A DNA stretch of 64,000 bases from Ustilaginoidea virens (taxonomy: Eukaryota > Ascomycota > Sordariomycetes > Hypocreales > Clavicipitaceae): positions 3,586,001 to 3,650,000 of the forward strand of contig NC_057319.1 of NCBI RefSeq assembly GCF_000687475.1, read 5' to 3'. Shown here piece by piece: positions 22,950-35,012 of this stretch. Below the pieces are notes generated by a model. The model had not been told where the DNA came from, did no database searches, and worked only from the letters and a program-made list of their open reading frames with translations. Position numbers and translations under genes: made by a program. Position 1 is the stretch's first letter, and each line of letters starts with the position of its first letter.

Positions 22950-24100
22950 TACTACCCCTCTAGGGGCGGTAGGGGTATACTATACCCTTACGCTAAAGGT
23001 AATAGAGGTCCGGATAACCTATATATAGACTAGGCATACTTTTCGGTATTAGCAGCCCTAAGTTAAGGCCGCTATTACTATAAGCGTGAGTTACTACTGC
23101 TTAAGTTTTTTTGCGATCTTAATATAGTATTCCCTTTATTTTAGCTTATAGTAGATTTTGACTCTTAGGAATCTGGTATACTACTTTAGCTAGATTATTA
23201 CGGTTTTAAGCCGTATTATAGTCTCATCTGCCTTATGTATATAGGTGAAATAAATAAGCTTGCTTTTGCTAGGGTTGAAGTTAAGTCTGGCTTACTTAGA
23301 CTAGCTATCGCAAATAAACTATGCTTTCTTAAGTAGCGCCTTTATTTTCCCTATATCTCTCCTATAGGCTATAATATTTATATTATCGGCGAAGCCTAGT
23401 ATAATAATTAAGGCTACCTTTTATAGCCTTTTATAGAGCGGCATAATATAGACGAGGAAGAGGATAAGGGAGAAAAGAGACCCTTATAGTATTTTAGCGG
23501 TAATCAGCAATTTTTTTATAAGCTATCCCTTAAAGTAGATCTATATTATTTATAAATCGGTAAAGCTATATACTTACGCTGCGAGCTATAGTAGGAGCCC
23601 TTTATTAAGGAGTAGGTAGATAAGGCAGATATAGTTGATTATATCGAATACTATTAATATATTTAATTAAAGGAGCGAGGCGATCTTATTATAGTACTAG
23701 GTCGTACGAACGATCTCTACTAGTATATTTAATACTATATCGGTTAACCGGTTTGCCTTATTATTTATTTAAAGATCTAGAAGGAGGTTGCCCTTTTTAA
23801 GGATAATAGTAAGCCGCCTTATAACCGCGGCTTTTATAACCTTCCCTATTAGGTTAAATAATAATATTAGTCTCTATCCTCCTGCCTTTAAGTATTCCTT
23901 AGGCCTTTTCCTAGGCTTCCGTAATACTACTACTCTAGCCTCCTAAAACTAGGCCAGGTAGTACCTAATATAGTATATTTCGTTAAGGAGGTATATTAGG
24001 GTTTAAACGAGTAGAGGGCTATATACTTTAAGGAATCTTACTAAAAGCCTATCGGGGCTTAGTGCTTTCTAGCCTGCTATATTGCGTAATACAATACATA
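22950..24100 (-). pseudogene. LINE L1 reverse transcriptase domain
   Basis: The minus strand, read through stops, gives VVVLRKPRKRPKEY, then a Leu/Asn-rich 'LLFNLIGKVIKAAVIRRL' block matching the LINE RT 'RPI.LLN...GK..E' region. About 400 bp further on is GFADNINIIAYRRDIGK, the catalytic palm motif with the second Asp changed to Asn. This is the RT arrangement of Tad1/I-group LINEs in fungi. The frame is destroyed. Confidence 0.8.
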
Positions 24101-24899
24101 CCTTTTTGTATGTAAAGGAGTCTATAGAGGGGAATATAGCAGTAGTAAGCTAGGGGAATATCGGGTTAGGGATATTATTATAAATAGCCTAAGAGGTAGG
24201 GAAGAACTATTAGGCGAGTATTTATGCTTTCTCTTTATATATTATTACCTTTAAACTTAGATTACTTTATTCTAGCGGGGGGATCTCTCTTAATTTAGGC
24301 GGGAGGCTACTATATAGGCAGGCCTATTTCTCTAGAGACTATAGGTCGGCATTCTATACGGTTGCTTTATTAAGGGCCTCTTATTATAATTAGCGCTATT
24401 CCTTTTGGATAATATAAGATTAAGTCGCTTCCGCTTTTTAGGCGGCACTAAGGTTCTCTAGGGTATAGCGGGCTGCCTATTTTCAGTAGGCCTTTTTTGC
24501 TGCTATTTAGGCTATCTTAGCGCGGGAGTTCTACTAGGGCTCTATATTAGGAGCTTTAGGTGCCCTCTTTAGTGCCGCTATATCGGCGATACTCTAGAAT
24601 TAGCTAGTAAGCTATTCGGCATATATATCTATCTTAATAGGGGAGCAGAGTGGGGCCCTAGCGTAATAGGTAGTAAATTGGTTTTTTGCTTTAGCTTAGG
24701 CGAGGTATCGATCGAAGGATTTTTAGCTATTCTTTAAGGGGGGGGCTTTTACGCAATAGTTATTAGTCTTAATGCGTATAAGCTAGGGGATATAGTTGGA
24801 CTTAATAAGGTTAGTATTTCTAAAATATTCGATTATAATATCTAGTATGATTTATGCGTAATCGATAATACTACTTTTCTTTCCTAAGGCCCTCCTTAT

Positions 24900-25700
24900 T
24901 ATTTTACTATAAAGAGTGACTAGCTTAAGCCGCTATTATATTATAAGTTTAAAGAGAGTATTAATACCGGGCGAGGTTTAGTCTAGGCTATCCTAGAGAG
25001 GGTGGTATATATTAAAGTCCCTAATAAAGGTATTATAGGGGCAGGGTAGGAGCTTAGTAAGCGCAATAAGGGGGGTTATTTAATTTAGCTTATAGCCTAG
25101 GGAGTAGATAGAGTAGATATTAGTATATAGTAGGGAAATCTTATACTAGTTAGTTCTTTTATCGCTAGACTATATGCCGGGCCTATACTGCTTATAGATA
25201 TATATCGCTATTCTTTTGCTGTATACTGCTAATATATATCTTTTAAGGCTGGGGCTTAATAGGGTCCGTCTAAGCGCGATAGGTTCTTAGATCGCTATAA
25301 TATTAGGCTCGCGCTAGTAATAGAGTACTAGTCTTATAAGGGTGGTTTTTTTCTATATATTCTAGTAGAAGACTATTATTATACAGATAATCGCGAGGGG
25401 GTTAGTAGCAGCAGTATAATAAAGGTAGCTATAGGTTAGGCATCTAGGGTAGGCGCGGTCGTACTATAGTTTTGCGTAGAGGCGGCTTAGAGGAAGGCGG
25501 TAATACTATTATTAGCCTTAATGCGGGGGGTCCTATTAATGCTTCCGACCGGTCGGCCTTATTTCTAGGGGGAGGGCTTATGCGGGGGAGATCTGCTGGC
25601 TATATGGCGGCGGCCCTAGTCCGCGATTAGGATAGTATTAGTATTTAATACTATATGCGAGGCGAAGAGCCTCGGTCTATCGCTATAGGAATTTTTAGCT
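24900..25700 (-). pseudogene. LINE L1 endonuclease domain
   Basis: The minus strand shows 'IRDFNIYHPLWDS' followed by 'SPGINTL' (about 24,960-25,040). This matches the (G)DFN.HHP.W ... 'SPGA..L' motif of the endonuclease/exonuclease/phosphatase domain in fungal LINE ORF2. Its place upstream of RT fits. Only this motif is clear. Confidence 0.7.
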
Positions 25701-26129
25701 TTTTCCTATTATTCGTTCGCTATTTTATAGAGGCAGGATTATGCCAAGTGTAATTTATAATAGTTAAGGCAGGATTTACATTAGTTCTATATAATAGCTA
25801 GGCAGCTTTAATTACTATCTAGATAGCATTTAGAGCCGTATTAGCCGTAGTAAACTGCCGCTATATAGTATATAGCGATATAGCCGAATTTAAAGTAATT
25901 ATAGTACTAGCGAGGGTATATGGTATCGTTATACGGTTCGGCTTTAAATATCTCTACTTGGTATATAATGCCGGCTTTATAAAGCTTATTTATAAGGTCG
26001 ATAGAGTCTACCTCTATAATTAGGGGCGCCTGCATTATAGTCCCCCTAGGGCGGTAAGGGGAGACCCTAGTGAAGCCTTCTCTATTAGCTTTAGTAAGAT
26101 TTAACTAGATATCTTTTATCGTAATATTT

Positions 26130-26998
26130 ATAATATAGTAGGTCGGGAAGCTTTTAATAATAATACTAAATAAGTATCGATTGGGTTCTGCCTTTTAGCC
26201 AAAGGTGGGGCGTACCTAGGTTATATCTATAGTATATTTTGCTTTTTCTTTTTTAAAGGTAACAATCGTATCGCTATTATAGAGCCTATAGGCTGCAACT
26301 ACTACTCCCTCGGCGGTAGCCCTATTAATTACATTAATAATTTCGATTAAGGTATAGTTTTAGAGGATTTCGCTTATAGTGTTTCCTTTAATAAGGACTT
26401 TACGGTAGATACAAGGGGGTACTATAAGGGGAGCTAGGCTGCATTAGGGTAGTATAGCGGCTATAAGCCCTCGTGCGGCGATAAATGCCTATATAGCAGG
26501 GGCTGCAGTAGGTTTTAGGAGATTCTGTATAGCCTTATTAATTGCGGTCTCGATTGTCTATATAAGGGTTCTAATAGGGGTATAGATATTGCCTAGGTCG
26601 GCCTCTTACCGGGCAGTCTCTACTATAAAGTTTATAGCCTCTCGTACTTTTCCTAGTACTACTAGGGGAATATAATCCTAAAGCTCTTTTATAAAATCTG
26701 TAATAATATCGGCTATTAGTTGCTTCTGCCTTTAGGTAGGTTCGGTCTCGGTCTGGTTGCACTATATGCTATTTGCGATCGTAATATTAGGGTTATGGCG
26801 GCTATATGCTATACCGCCCTTATTCCCTCTGTCGATATCTATTACTTTATCCGCGCCCGCCGCGCCTACTCCCTAGACGCGATACGCTATAGGTGAGGGG
26901 GGTAAACGGACGAGAAAAAGCGATTGGAAATATTAGAATTGATTTTAGAGGCGGTTCTATGCCGCTACCTAGGTGCGGGCGAAATCGCGAAAGTTTTT
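26130..26998 (-). pseudogene. LINE L1 5' end and ORF1 region
   Basis: This is the 5' segment shared with LINE L2. A 63-codon minus-strand open stretch (26,571-26,762) is rich in Arg, Tyr and Ser, but no zinc knuckle is visible; by position it belongs to the ORF1 (gag-like) region. The outermost bases (ACTTTCGCGATTTCGCCCGC on the minus strand) are identical at the L2 5' end (41,915). Confidence 0.6.
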
Positions 26999-27011
26999 CA
27001 ATATATCCTTA

Positions 27012-30000
27012 TAATAGGATTTTCTAAGGTTATTCCTTAATGCAGCTTTCTTCTAGATTTTTTTATCTAGATTTTCAGTCTTAATTTTCTTTGCATTTTT
27101 AAGACTTTCCGGTACCTTTTCTCTTCCTATAATAGCTAATCAGAATATTCCTACCGCTAATAACCTAGGCTACTAAGTCCTTAATACAGCAGAGGTAGAA
27201 GAATCTAATAATAACCAGGAAATTGCCTAGCTTAGGGAAGACCAATAGGAAATAAGAAAAGAATTCAACTATAAATTTAATCGAATTAATTCTAAAATCG
27301 ATTTTTTAGCTAATAAGGTAGGCACCTTAGTAGATAGACTAATTAAGCCTACTACTAGCCCACCATCTTAGGATATAATAGATATAGATACCTTCTAAAC
27401 CCCTATAGGTAAAGGAAATAATCTACTATTACTACCTAAAGCCTAGTAGCAACCCCTGCCGGTTCCATCCAGTATTAGCAGCCAAGTCAGCGCTATAGCT
27501 ATTAAGGAACTAGCCAAAACAGCCAATAGATTCCAAAAATCCTAAAAGCTAAAGGGGGTATCTAACTTTAACTAATAGAAATAGGCCCTTATAATTCAAC
27601 TTAAGGCACTTAATATCGCCAAATTTATCGAAAATCCTTCTATTATTAGCAGTTTTAACAATTTAAAGTAAGCACTTTTACTATTACTTATTAAGAATAG
27701 TTGCATAAAAGGACCAGCTGCCGCTATCAACTAGTATACTAACCTAAAGTCAGCCTTTATATTACTCACTAAATAGTATTCTCACTTATCAGATGTATAG
27801 CAGACCCACCTATACCCTGCCTTCTATTAACTAAATTTTATAGGCTATAAGGGTACCTTAGAATCTTTTAACGCCTCCTTTAATAGCTACCTATCCAGGC
27901 TGCAAATTTTAGGCTCCTATATATAACCTTTCGACTAAATCAGCTAGTATTTATATACTATAGAAGGGGTCTTTTTTTAGTAGGTAGAATGGCACTACAC
28001 AATAATGAGAATCGCCTATACTTAGGAAAATACATTAAATATTAACCTATAATTTTATATAGTTGATTTACTAGAAGAATAATGTATTAAAGGATCATTA
28101 ATAGTAAGGGCTATTACCCACCTCGCAAAGGTTAAAGGTGCCGCTACTAATAATAATAGTAGCAAGCCAGCTAGTAATAATACTAGTAAGGGTAGTAAAA
28201 ACACTACCACTAATGCCAATAAAAAGAAACAGGGGTCTTTTTCTACCTAATAATAAGGGTCTTCTTCAGCTATATAAGGTAAGCTAGAAAGTAAGAAAAA
28301 GAAAAAAAAGAAAGATTCAGCTAATAAAATAGATACCCTACAAAAGATTGACGAAAAGACTATTAATTCCTTTATATTAGGGAATTATAACACTCTAAGT
28401 CTTACACCTAGTCAGACAGCCTATTCTTCCTTCTAGGACTGCAAATATATGCAATTTTTAACTACCAGCTATAGTGCATAATCTAGGGGGAAAATACTAA
28501 TAGATTCTTTGCTTTACGATACTGGTTCTATAGTATATATCATCAACGATAAGAAGTATTTTACCTACTTCTAATACTATACTGGAAATAGACCAATCAT
28601 TAGCACAGGTAGTGGCCCAATTAAGCCCAATAGGTAGGGCACAGCGCGTTTTACCGTGCTATAGGGCACTAACCCACCTTAGTAGGGCACCTTAGAGCTA
28701 ACCAACGCCCTTTTCATACCAGCTTTTAATATTAATATCTTTAGCGGCGTTAAATACTATCTAAATCGTAGTAGTATTTAGGGCTAAAGCCTAATTAATA
28801 GCAATAATAAGTGCATTAGGCTTCTTAATTTTAAGAAGTATAGCTTCTTTTTATAATAGAAAGGAGTAGATTCGCCGTTTTTATACTATTCTAGCTAAAA
28901 TCACCCGGCTTTATATAGTATCTTAGTCGAATTACCTGCTCTAGCTAACTTAAAAGAATATAAGGAATATCCCCTACTAAAGGATTTACTTACCCTACTA
29001 CCTGACTCGGACCTTCTACTTCCACCAGCTAACTTACCAGCTAACCTATTAGCTAATCCTAGTTTTTTAGTAGTACCAATAGAGGCTGCTATTCCTAATA
29101 CAGCCTAACCACTATAGAGGGCCCTGGTCACCCTCAACCCAGCCCCAATCACAATATCAGCTACTAATATAGAATATCAAAAGCTGCTATTATTAGCCGG
29201 ACTTTAGTATATCCGGCTTAGGCATATCGGAATCCAACTTCTAAAGAAAACCTATATATCAACTATAGGGTTATCTGATCTTAGTAAGGTAAAGGATTCT
29301 GACTTTAACTATATCGCCTATAAAAAGGTAAAATCAGTTCGGTGTTTTACATTAAAAGCTATACTAGACCTAATGCACTATTTAGATATTATAGAGGGTG
29401 ATATTTTCTAAATTAATCCTCTTCTATATAATAAACGCCCTATTTGCCTTATCTTAGTTAACCGAAAATCACGCTTCTATTGGGTGCATTTACTACCTAA
29501 TAAGGAAGGGCCTATAGTATTCCCAGTATTATAGGGGTTCTTCTAAAGTCTTCGGAATCGCTATAGCAAATCAGCTATTAAATTCCACTATAATAGTAGT
29601 AAGGAAATCAACGATATTATTATAGCCTAGCTAGCTCTTAAAGGCATAAATTTTTTAACCTCTTCCCCTTATATTTATAAGTAAAATGGGTTAGTAGAAT
29701 GCTTTATATAGGTTATTATTAACCGACTTAAAGCTACTATACTTTAGTCTCGGTTACCTTCTTACCTTTAGTCTATAGTGATTCTTAGTATTACTACTTT
29801 AGTAAATCTAATAGTAGTCTTAAATTATTCTTTATTACCTTTCGAGGAATTAAAGAAGGACTTTCCGGAAATTATATATTACTACCTACCCGACCTTACT
29901 AGCTTTAGGGCTATTAGTGCAGCTGTAGAAGTGCTAATCCCTCTAGAAAAACGGGTTATTAGCTATAAGCTAGCCCCCCGGACCGAGTTAGGTAGGTTAT

Positions 30001-32870
30001 TAGCTACACTAGGTAATAGCACCTACCTCGTCTATATTCTATATCGCTAGGTCGTCACTAAGACCTCTTTTATTACTTTTACCTACTAAAATGAAGGTAT
30101 AGGCCCTATTTTAAGTGGCCTAGAGGGCAAATTTAATTTCCTACCGTCTTCTATTTTAGAGGGGGTAAATAATAACTAAATAGCTCTAGAAGAGCCTATT
30201 TAGAAGTCGCCTCGCCTAAATATGCCTATTTCGTCTAAAACCGACGATATAGGCCTAGTCGAAGGCATAGGCCTACTATAGGCCACAGATCCAATACAGC
30301 CCACAGGCCCACCACAACCAATAGGCCTAATACAGCATACGGATCCACCATAATCAGCGGGCCTACTATAACTAATAGGCCTGCTATAACTAGTAGGCCT
30401 ACCAATTGGCCCGCTACAGCACTCTACAATATTTCCTAGCAATTCGCCGTCTTTTAATTCTAAATCGCTTTAGCCTAACTTAGCTTTTCAGCTTAGGCAA
30501 GACGGTCCGCTTTTACCGGCTAAAGAAAATACACCTTTTTCCTATACAAAAAGGCTATAAATACTAAGAAATATAGAAAGCTCTCATCACTAGGAATCTC
30601 AACTATAGAGATTTTCTAAATCCGTCATAAAAGTAGGCATAACCCACACAAATGAAAATTCTAACTTACCCTACATAATAAATTTTCAATAGTCCGAATC
30701 TTAAAGCCCCACACATACTGATTTTCTACGACTTTCCGATATAATAGATTCTGCCTTTTCGCCCGGCTTTTTAGTAAATACAGCATTTTATTATAGTAAA
30801 ACGCTACCTATACTAGAATATCTAAAATTCGAGAGTCTAGATATCGCCTTAAATAAGAGACTATAGGAGAAAATATTTCGAGTATTAGAAAAGGTGCCTA
30901 TTTAGCCATACTAGGTTAAGGCTACTAAAGGTAGAATTCGAGGAAGAATACCACAGATACAAGACATACAAAATATCCTAAGTTATAGATACTATAGGTC
31001 ACTTTTAGACCTATAGGCTAACTAATAGTCTAACCCATAGACTAACCAATAGGGTACTTTCCTACCCACCTAGCCGAAAAACGACTAGATTTTCAAATAC
31101 CTAAGTAGCCCCCTAGAGGCTTCCACATAGGATTTCCCCCCTTCCTATACTTTTTACAATATTTACTATACAGTAAAGATTAAGGCTGCAAAACAAGCCC
31201 TAGAAGGTATGCCTAATAGCTAGAAGGAAGTCTTATACAGCCTACAAAAAGATAGCTAGGTTAAGGCCTTATTTTCAGAATTCAAGCAATTAATCAACTT
31301 AAATATCTTCCAATTTATATTAAAGGCTAGTATTCCTACTAATAAGAAGATATTACGCAATTAGCCTATTTTTCGTATAAAGAAAGATACAAATAATAAC
31401 CCGGTTAAATATAAGGCACGATTAATTATTAAAGGCTTTATATAGGTATCTAGGCAAGACTTTACGGAAACCTATACCTCTACTTCGATCCTACCAATAT
31501 AGAGGATTATCCTTACTCTTACTACTATAAATAACTAGGAAATAGAGCAGATCGACTTTATTAGTACCTTTCTAAATAGTAAACTACTAGAGACGATTTA
31601 TATAGAGATTCTAGCTAGTTTTCTAGAATTTATAGAAAGCCTACTCTTACCTAACCTAGCCTTATAGTCTGACTAATAGCATTATCGATTTCTAGCCTTA
31701 CTTACTAAGGTTAGATATAACCCTTCTGCATTACAGGTTATACTATTAAAGAAAGCCTTATATAGGCTAAAATAAGGCCCTCGCGAATAGCAATTACGGT
31801 TAAAAGACCTTCTAATACAAAAGGGTTTTAAGCCGTTACTTTCTAATACTGCCATTTTCTATAATAAAGGAACGCATACCTTTATTATAACCTATATAGA
31901 TAACTGCTTAATTATTGGTCCGGATTTTAGCTATATTGACCAGCTTAAGACTAAATTCCATAAGGTTTACACTATAGAAGACCGAGGACCTACCTCCTTC
32001 TTTCTAAGAGTGCAGATTATTAGGGATAGAGAAAAAGGCCTATTATAGCTATACTAATCGCAATTTATTGCGGAAGTCCTTAAGAAGTTTAACCTTAAGG
32101 ACACACAACCGCATCTAATCCCGCTACAGCCCGGTATACTTACTAAGGCTAACGATATGCCGCTAGATGCTAATAATCAATACTTATTCCAGCAGCTAGT
32201 AGGGATATCGATATAGTTAATAATGATGTTAAGACCTAACCTTGCCTTTCCAACGCAATACCTATCACGATATATACAACAGGCTTCTACTATACAGCTT
32301 AATGCTGCTAAGGGCGCCTTTCGCTACTTAGCTGGTACAGCAAATACAGCCATTTATTACCGAGCCGCTAAAGCTACCGTAGTATTAGCTGCATTTTCTA
32401 ACAGCGATTTTACTAGGTACCGGCTAACTTCGAAGTCTACTAGTGGTTATCTTACTACCTTGAATGGTAGGCCTATTAGCTAGAGGTTAAAACGGTCTTC
32501 AACTATAGTTTTATTAACGCTTAAAGCCAAGTCTAATATAATACTTAAAGCGATTCGCGAAGTAGAGTAGATATCTAATTTATTTAAAGAAATCTAGGTT
32601 GATATTCAACGCCCGATACCACTATACTGCGATAACCAAAGGTCTATTTCTAATGCAAATAACCTAAATTAATATGCCCACACTAAGCATATCTTGCTTA
32701 AATTCCGGTATATACGTAAGAAGGCCTACGGTAGCCTAATAAAAATATCTTATTTACCCACGATAGATATACCTGCGGATAGACTCACTAAACCACTTCT
32801 AAGCCCGAAATTCCCTATATTTCGGCAGCTATTAGGGCTGCAATCCCTATAGTATTATCATCTTTTTTTT
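27012..32870 (+). pseudogene. C unit 2 gag-pol, decayed
   Basis: This repeats unit 1 domain for domain: gag (about 27,100-28,330), protease YDTGS at 28,515-28,529, integrase (about 29,190-30,050), Pro/Gly repeat linker (30,180-30,440), RT with box YIDNCLIIG (about 31,892-31,920) and RNase H (32,223-32,860, with AAKGAFRYLAGT and FSNSDFTRY). The differences I compared from unit 1 are almost all transitions, and some positions are mutated in only one unit. That means RIP continued after duplication or hit the two units independently. Confidence 0.9.
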
Positions 32871-32939
32871 CTGATTTTTTATAGGGTTTCTTTCTTTTAT
32901 TCTAACGCTAGGATTAGCTATATTGCTAATCAGAGGGGG

Positions 32940-33665
32940 TATTAAAATTAGCGCCTTTTTAGCTATATTTTGGTACTAGTCTCGCTACCGTATAACGTCT
33001 CTACGTTAAGATATCGCGGTGGCTATACCAGGCGCTATGATAGGGCACAGCGCCCCACAACGCCGATTACAGTAGGCCATAGCGCCGGTCACGGCACCAG
33101 CATAGCGCCCCACAGCCGGCCACAGCGGCCGGTCACAGCGGGCCATAGGGCCCACAATAGGCGGCGCATTTCTACGGGATTACCAAATAGGCAAACTAGC
33201 ACTTTCGGCCTTCTATATACAGTCACCCGCTACACCGGTCATTTACGGCAGACCGATATAGGGCTTCCGGCCCATACGGCAGGCTGTTATAGGGCATCCG
33301 GCACACCGCTATAAGCCACTAGGCTTGGTTGGGTAGGCATTAGGTAGGCACTGGGTAGGATATTGGGCACAGACTGGGCACGGTTAGGCAGACCGACTTT
33401 TCGTCGGGTTTTTCGCTATTTTTACGGTTTTTTATTATTTTTAACTACTTCTTCAAGATAGTAGAAATATGCCCAAAATTCCCTCTTTCTAGCTAGAATA
33501 GTCACCAATAATTAGAATCAGATTTCCCTAATATCTTTACTCTAGTCAACCTCTTGTGCGCTTTAAATCTTTAACCAGCTCTTTATTTTATTCTGCAACG
33601 CCTTGTACGCCACTATCGGTATCCAGTACATTTCCAACAGTATTCTGAATCACCATTTTGCAATA
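32940..33665 (+). repeat. C dimer, right LTR
   Basis: This 726-bp LTR is preceded by CAGAGGGGG and ends TTTTGCAATA, followed by CTACT. A 114-codon open frame inside it (32,970-33,314) comes from the GC-rich palindromic words and is not a gene. Confidence 0.94.
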
Positions 33666-33670
33666 CTACT

Positions 33671-34266
33671 AATACCGAAGAAGAAAGGGGCCGGCCGCTA
33701 TAATAGAAAGGGAAAGCGCCTATTTACAATAGGCTGCTATTCGAGACAAAGGAAAGCTCCCAATAATAATAATAGCATATAACGGACGATAACTATAGCC
33801 CGACCGACCAAATACTATACCCTAGGGGTCATACCCCTAGCCGGGCTAGCCGAGGCGGCTATTCTAATGCCCTTCGGAATTATAGTATGCCCATAAGGAC
33901 CAAAGGTCAGGTTATATACCCCGATAATATACTTCCCTTAATAGAGGGACCCGATAGCGATACCCTTAAAGTCGCCAATATTAATATCCCACGATTTACC
34001 GTTCCTAACAGCACCAGGCAAGCCCCTAATATTAATAAAACAGCTGCCCCTAATACTAAATATTACGAATTATAGTATCGCAGCAACAACCCATAGGCCC
34101 AGATGCCTCAACCATAGGCCCAGATGCCTTAACCATAGGCTCAAATGCCTCAACCATAGGCTCTAATGCCTCACCTAATAATACTAAAGATAGGCATAGC
34201 ACCAGACCCCTCCCGGTACTATCGGCCTACTTAGGCCGATAAACGGACCGTTTTAATAGGAAGACC
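33671..34266 (+). pseudogene. B2 gag region, middle piece
   Basis: This continues the B2 internal region after the C dimer. It has a 62-codon open stretch (33,887-34,075) starting MPIRTKGQVIYPDN, then four 21-bp tandem repeats (34,091-34,175) coding for a Pro-(stop/Trp)-Ala-Gln-Met-Pro-Gln heptad. I recognise no catalytic motif. It ends at the AGACC duplication of the A solo LTR. Confidence 0.6.
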
Positions 34267-35007
34267 TGTTAAAATCCTATAGTAGCCTACTAGGCTGCTG
34301 GCCTAATGCCCTACTGGCTTACTGACCTTCTAATCCTTATACCGCCTCTTAGACTTACAATAGTCTTACCAACCTTAGGCCTTTGCCTTTTACCTTAGGA
34401 TTTTCAGTGGATTATTTACTATATATCAAGTAAGGTAGGCCTTATTAAAAAAGGTGTGGCATTGCTAAATTAGCGTGGTGGGCCTACTAGTGTGGTGGCG
34501 GCCTACTAGTGTAGTGGCTAGTCCACTAGTGTGGTGGGTAGTCACTAGCGTGGTGGTTAGTCACTAGCGTGGTGGCTAATTACTAGTGCGGTGGTTAGGG
34601 TGGTTAGAAAGGCTGGATATAGTAGGGCTGCTGACGTATTATATATGTGGCATAGCGAGCATTACGGGGAGCTTTCTTACTGGCTACCTTGGATGCCTAG
34701 GCCCACCCCTCCTTCGTGTATATATAGGATAGCTTTTCCCTTTCTTTCTAGATAGTAGAAGGGCAGCACAATCGAACCTATTAATGCACTATATGCCTCT
34801 TAACTCCCACCTTTCCTGCGTTTTTCTGGTTATCTTATATTTGCCTTGCCTTTACACTTGCCCTGCTTTATAGCACTTGTATAGTCTTAGGACTTAGTGA
34901 AAAATCTAGTATTTATACTAAGATTAGTTCACAGGTCGCAGACAGTCTCGTGCCATCTAGCTAGCTAGTAAGGCTCTGCTTTTATAGTGACCTTGAGAAT
35001 TGCAATA
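34267..35007 (+). repeat. Solo LTR of family A inside B2
   Basis: This 741-bp LTR, TGTTAAAATCC...TTGCAATA, is flanked by AGACC (34,262-34,266 and 35,008-35,012), with no polypurine tract or primer-binding site next to it. It is therefore a solo LTR left by LTR-LTR recombination. A TATATATAGG box lies at 34,719-34,728. The short-repeat block lies at about 34,455-34,605. Confidence 0.95.
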
Positions 35008-35012
35008 AGACC

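Larger units (their letters stand above)
20610..26998 (-). mobile_element. Nearly full-length Tad1/I-like LINE (L1)
   Basis: This 6.39-kb non-LTR retrotransposon lies in the leader of C unit 2. A 13-bp target duplication flanks it: CAATACATCCTTA (20,597-20,609) and CAATATATCCTTA (26,999-27,011), one RIP difference apart. It runs on the minus strand: 5' end at 26,998, 3' end in a (TAA)n tail at 20,610. The minus strand encodes an AP-endonuclease motif RDFNIYHPL (about 24,990-25,030), RT block 'RLILLFNLIGKVIKAAV' (about 23,800-23,930) and RT catalytic box GFADNINIIAY (23,364-23,396, usually F.DD). No intact frame remains. Confidence 0.9.
12904..33665 (+). mobile_element. Tandem dimer of copia family C (LTR-int-LTR-int-LTR)
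   Basis: Three 726-bp LTRs (12,904-13,629; 19,721-20,446; 32,940-33,665) enclose two complete internal regions of about 6.09 kb. The second is interrupted by a LINE at 20,610-26,998. CTACT flanks the whole unit (12,899-12,903; 33,666-33,670), so it behaves as one insertion. The middle LTR has a polypurine tract before it and a primer-binding site after it, so it serves as 3' LTR of the first unit and 5' LTR of the second. Both units are RIP-mutated. Confidence 0.94.

Noticed and set aside
32970..33314. 114-codon frame with many Arg/Thr/His
   Set aside because: It lies wholly in the right LTR of family C and comes from repeated CGGTCACAGCGGGCC-like words; it is closed in the other C LTRs.
34560..34620. 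Telomere-like GGTTAGGGTGGTTAG
   Set aside because: Only isolated words inside the LTR repeat block; no TTAGGG array.
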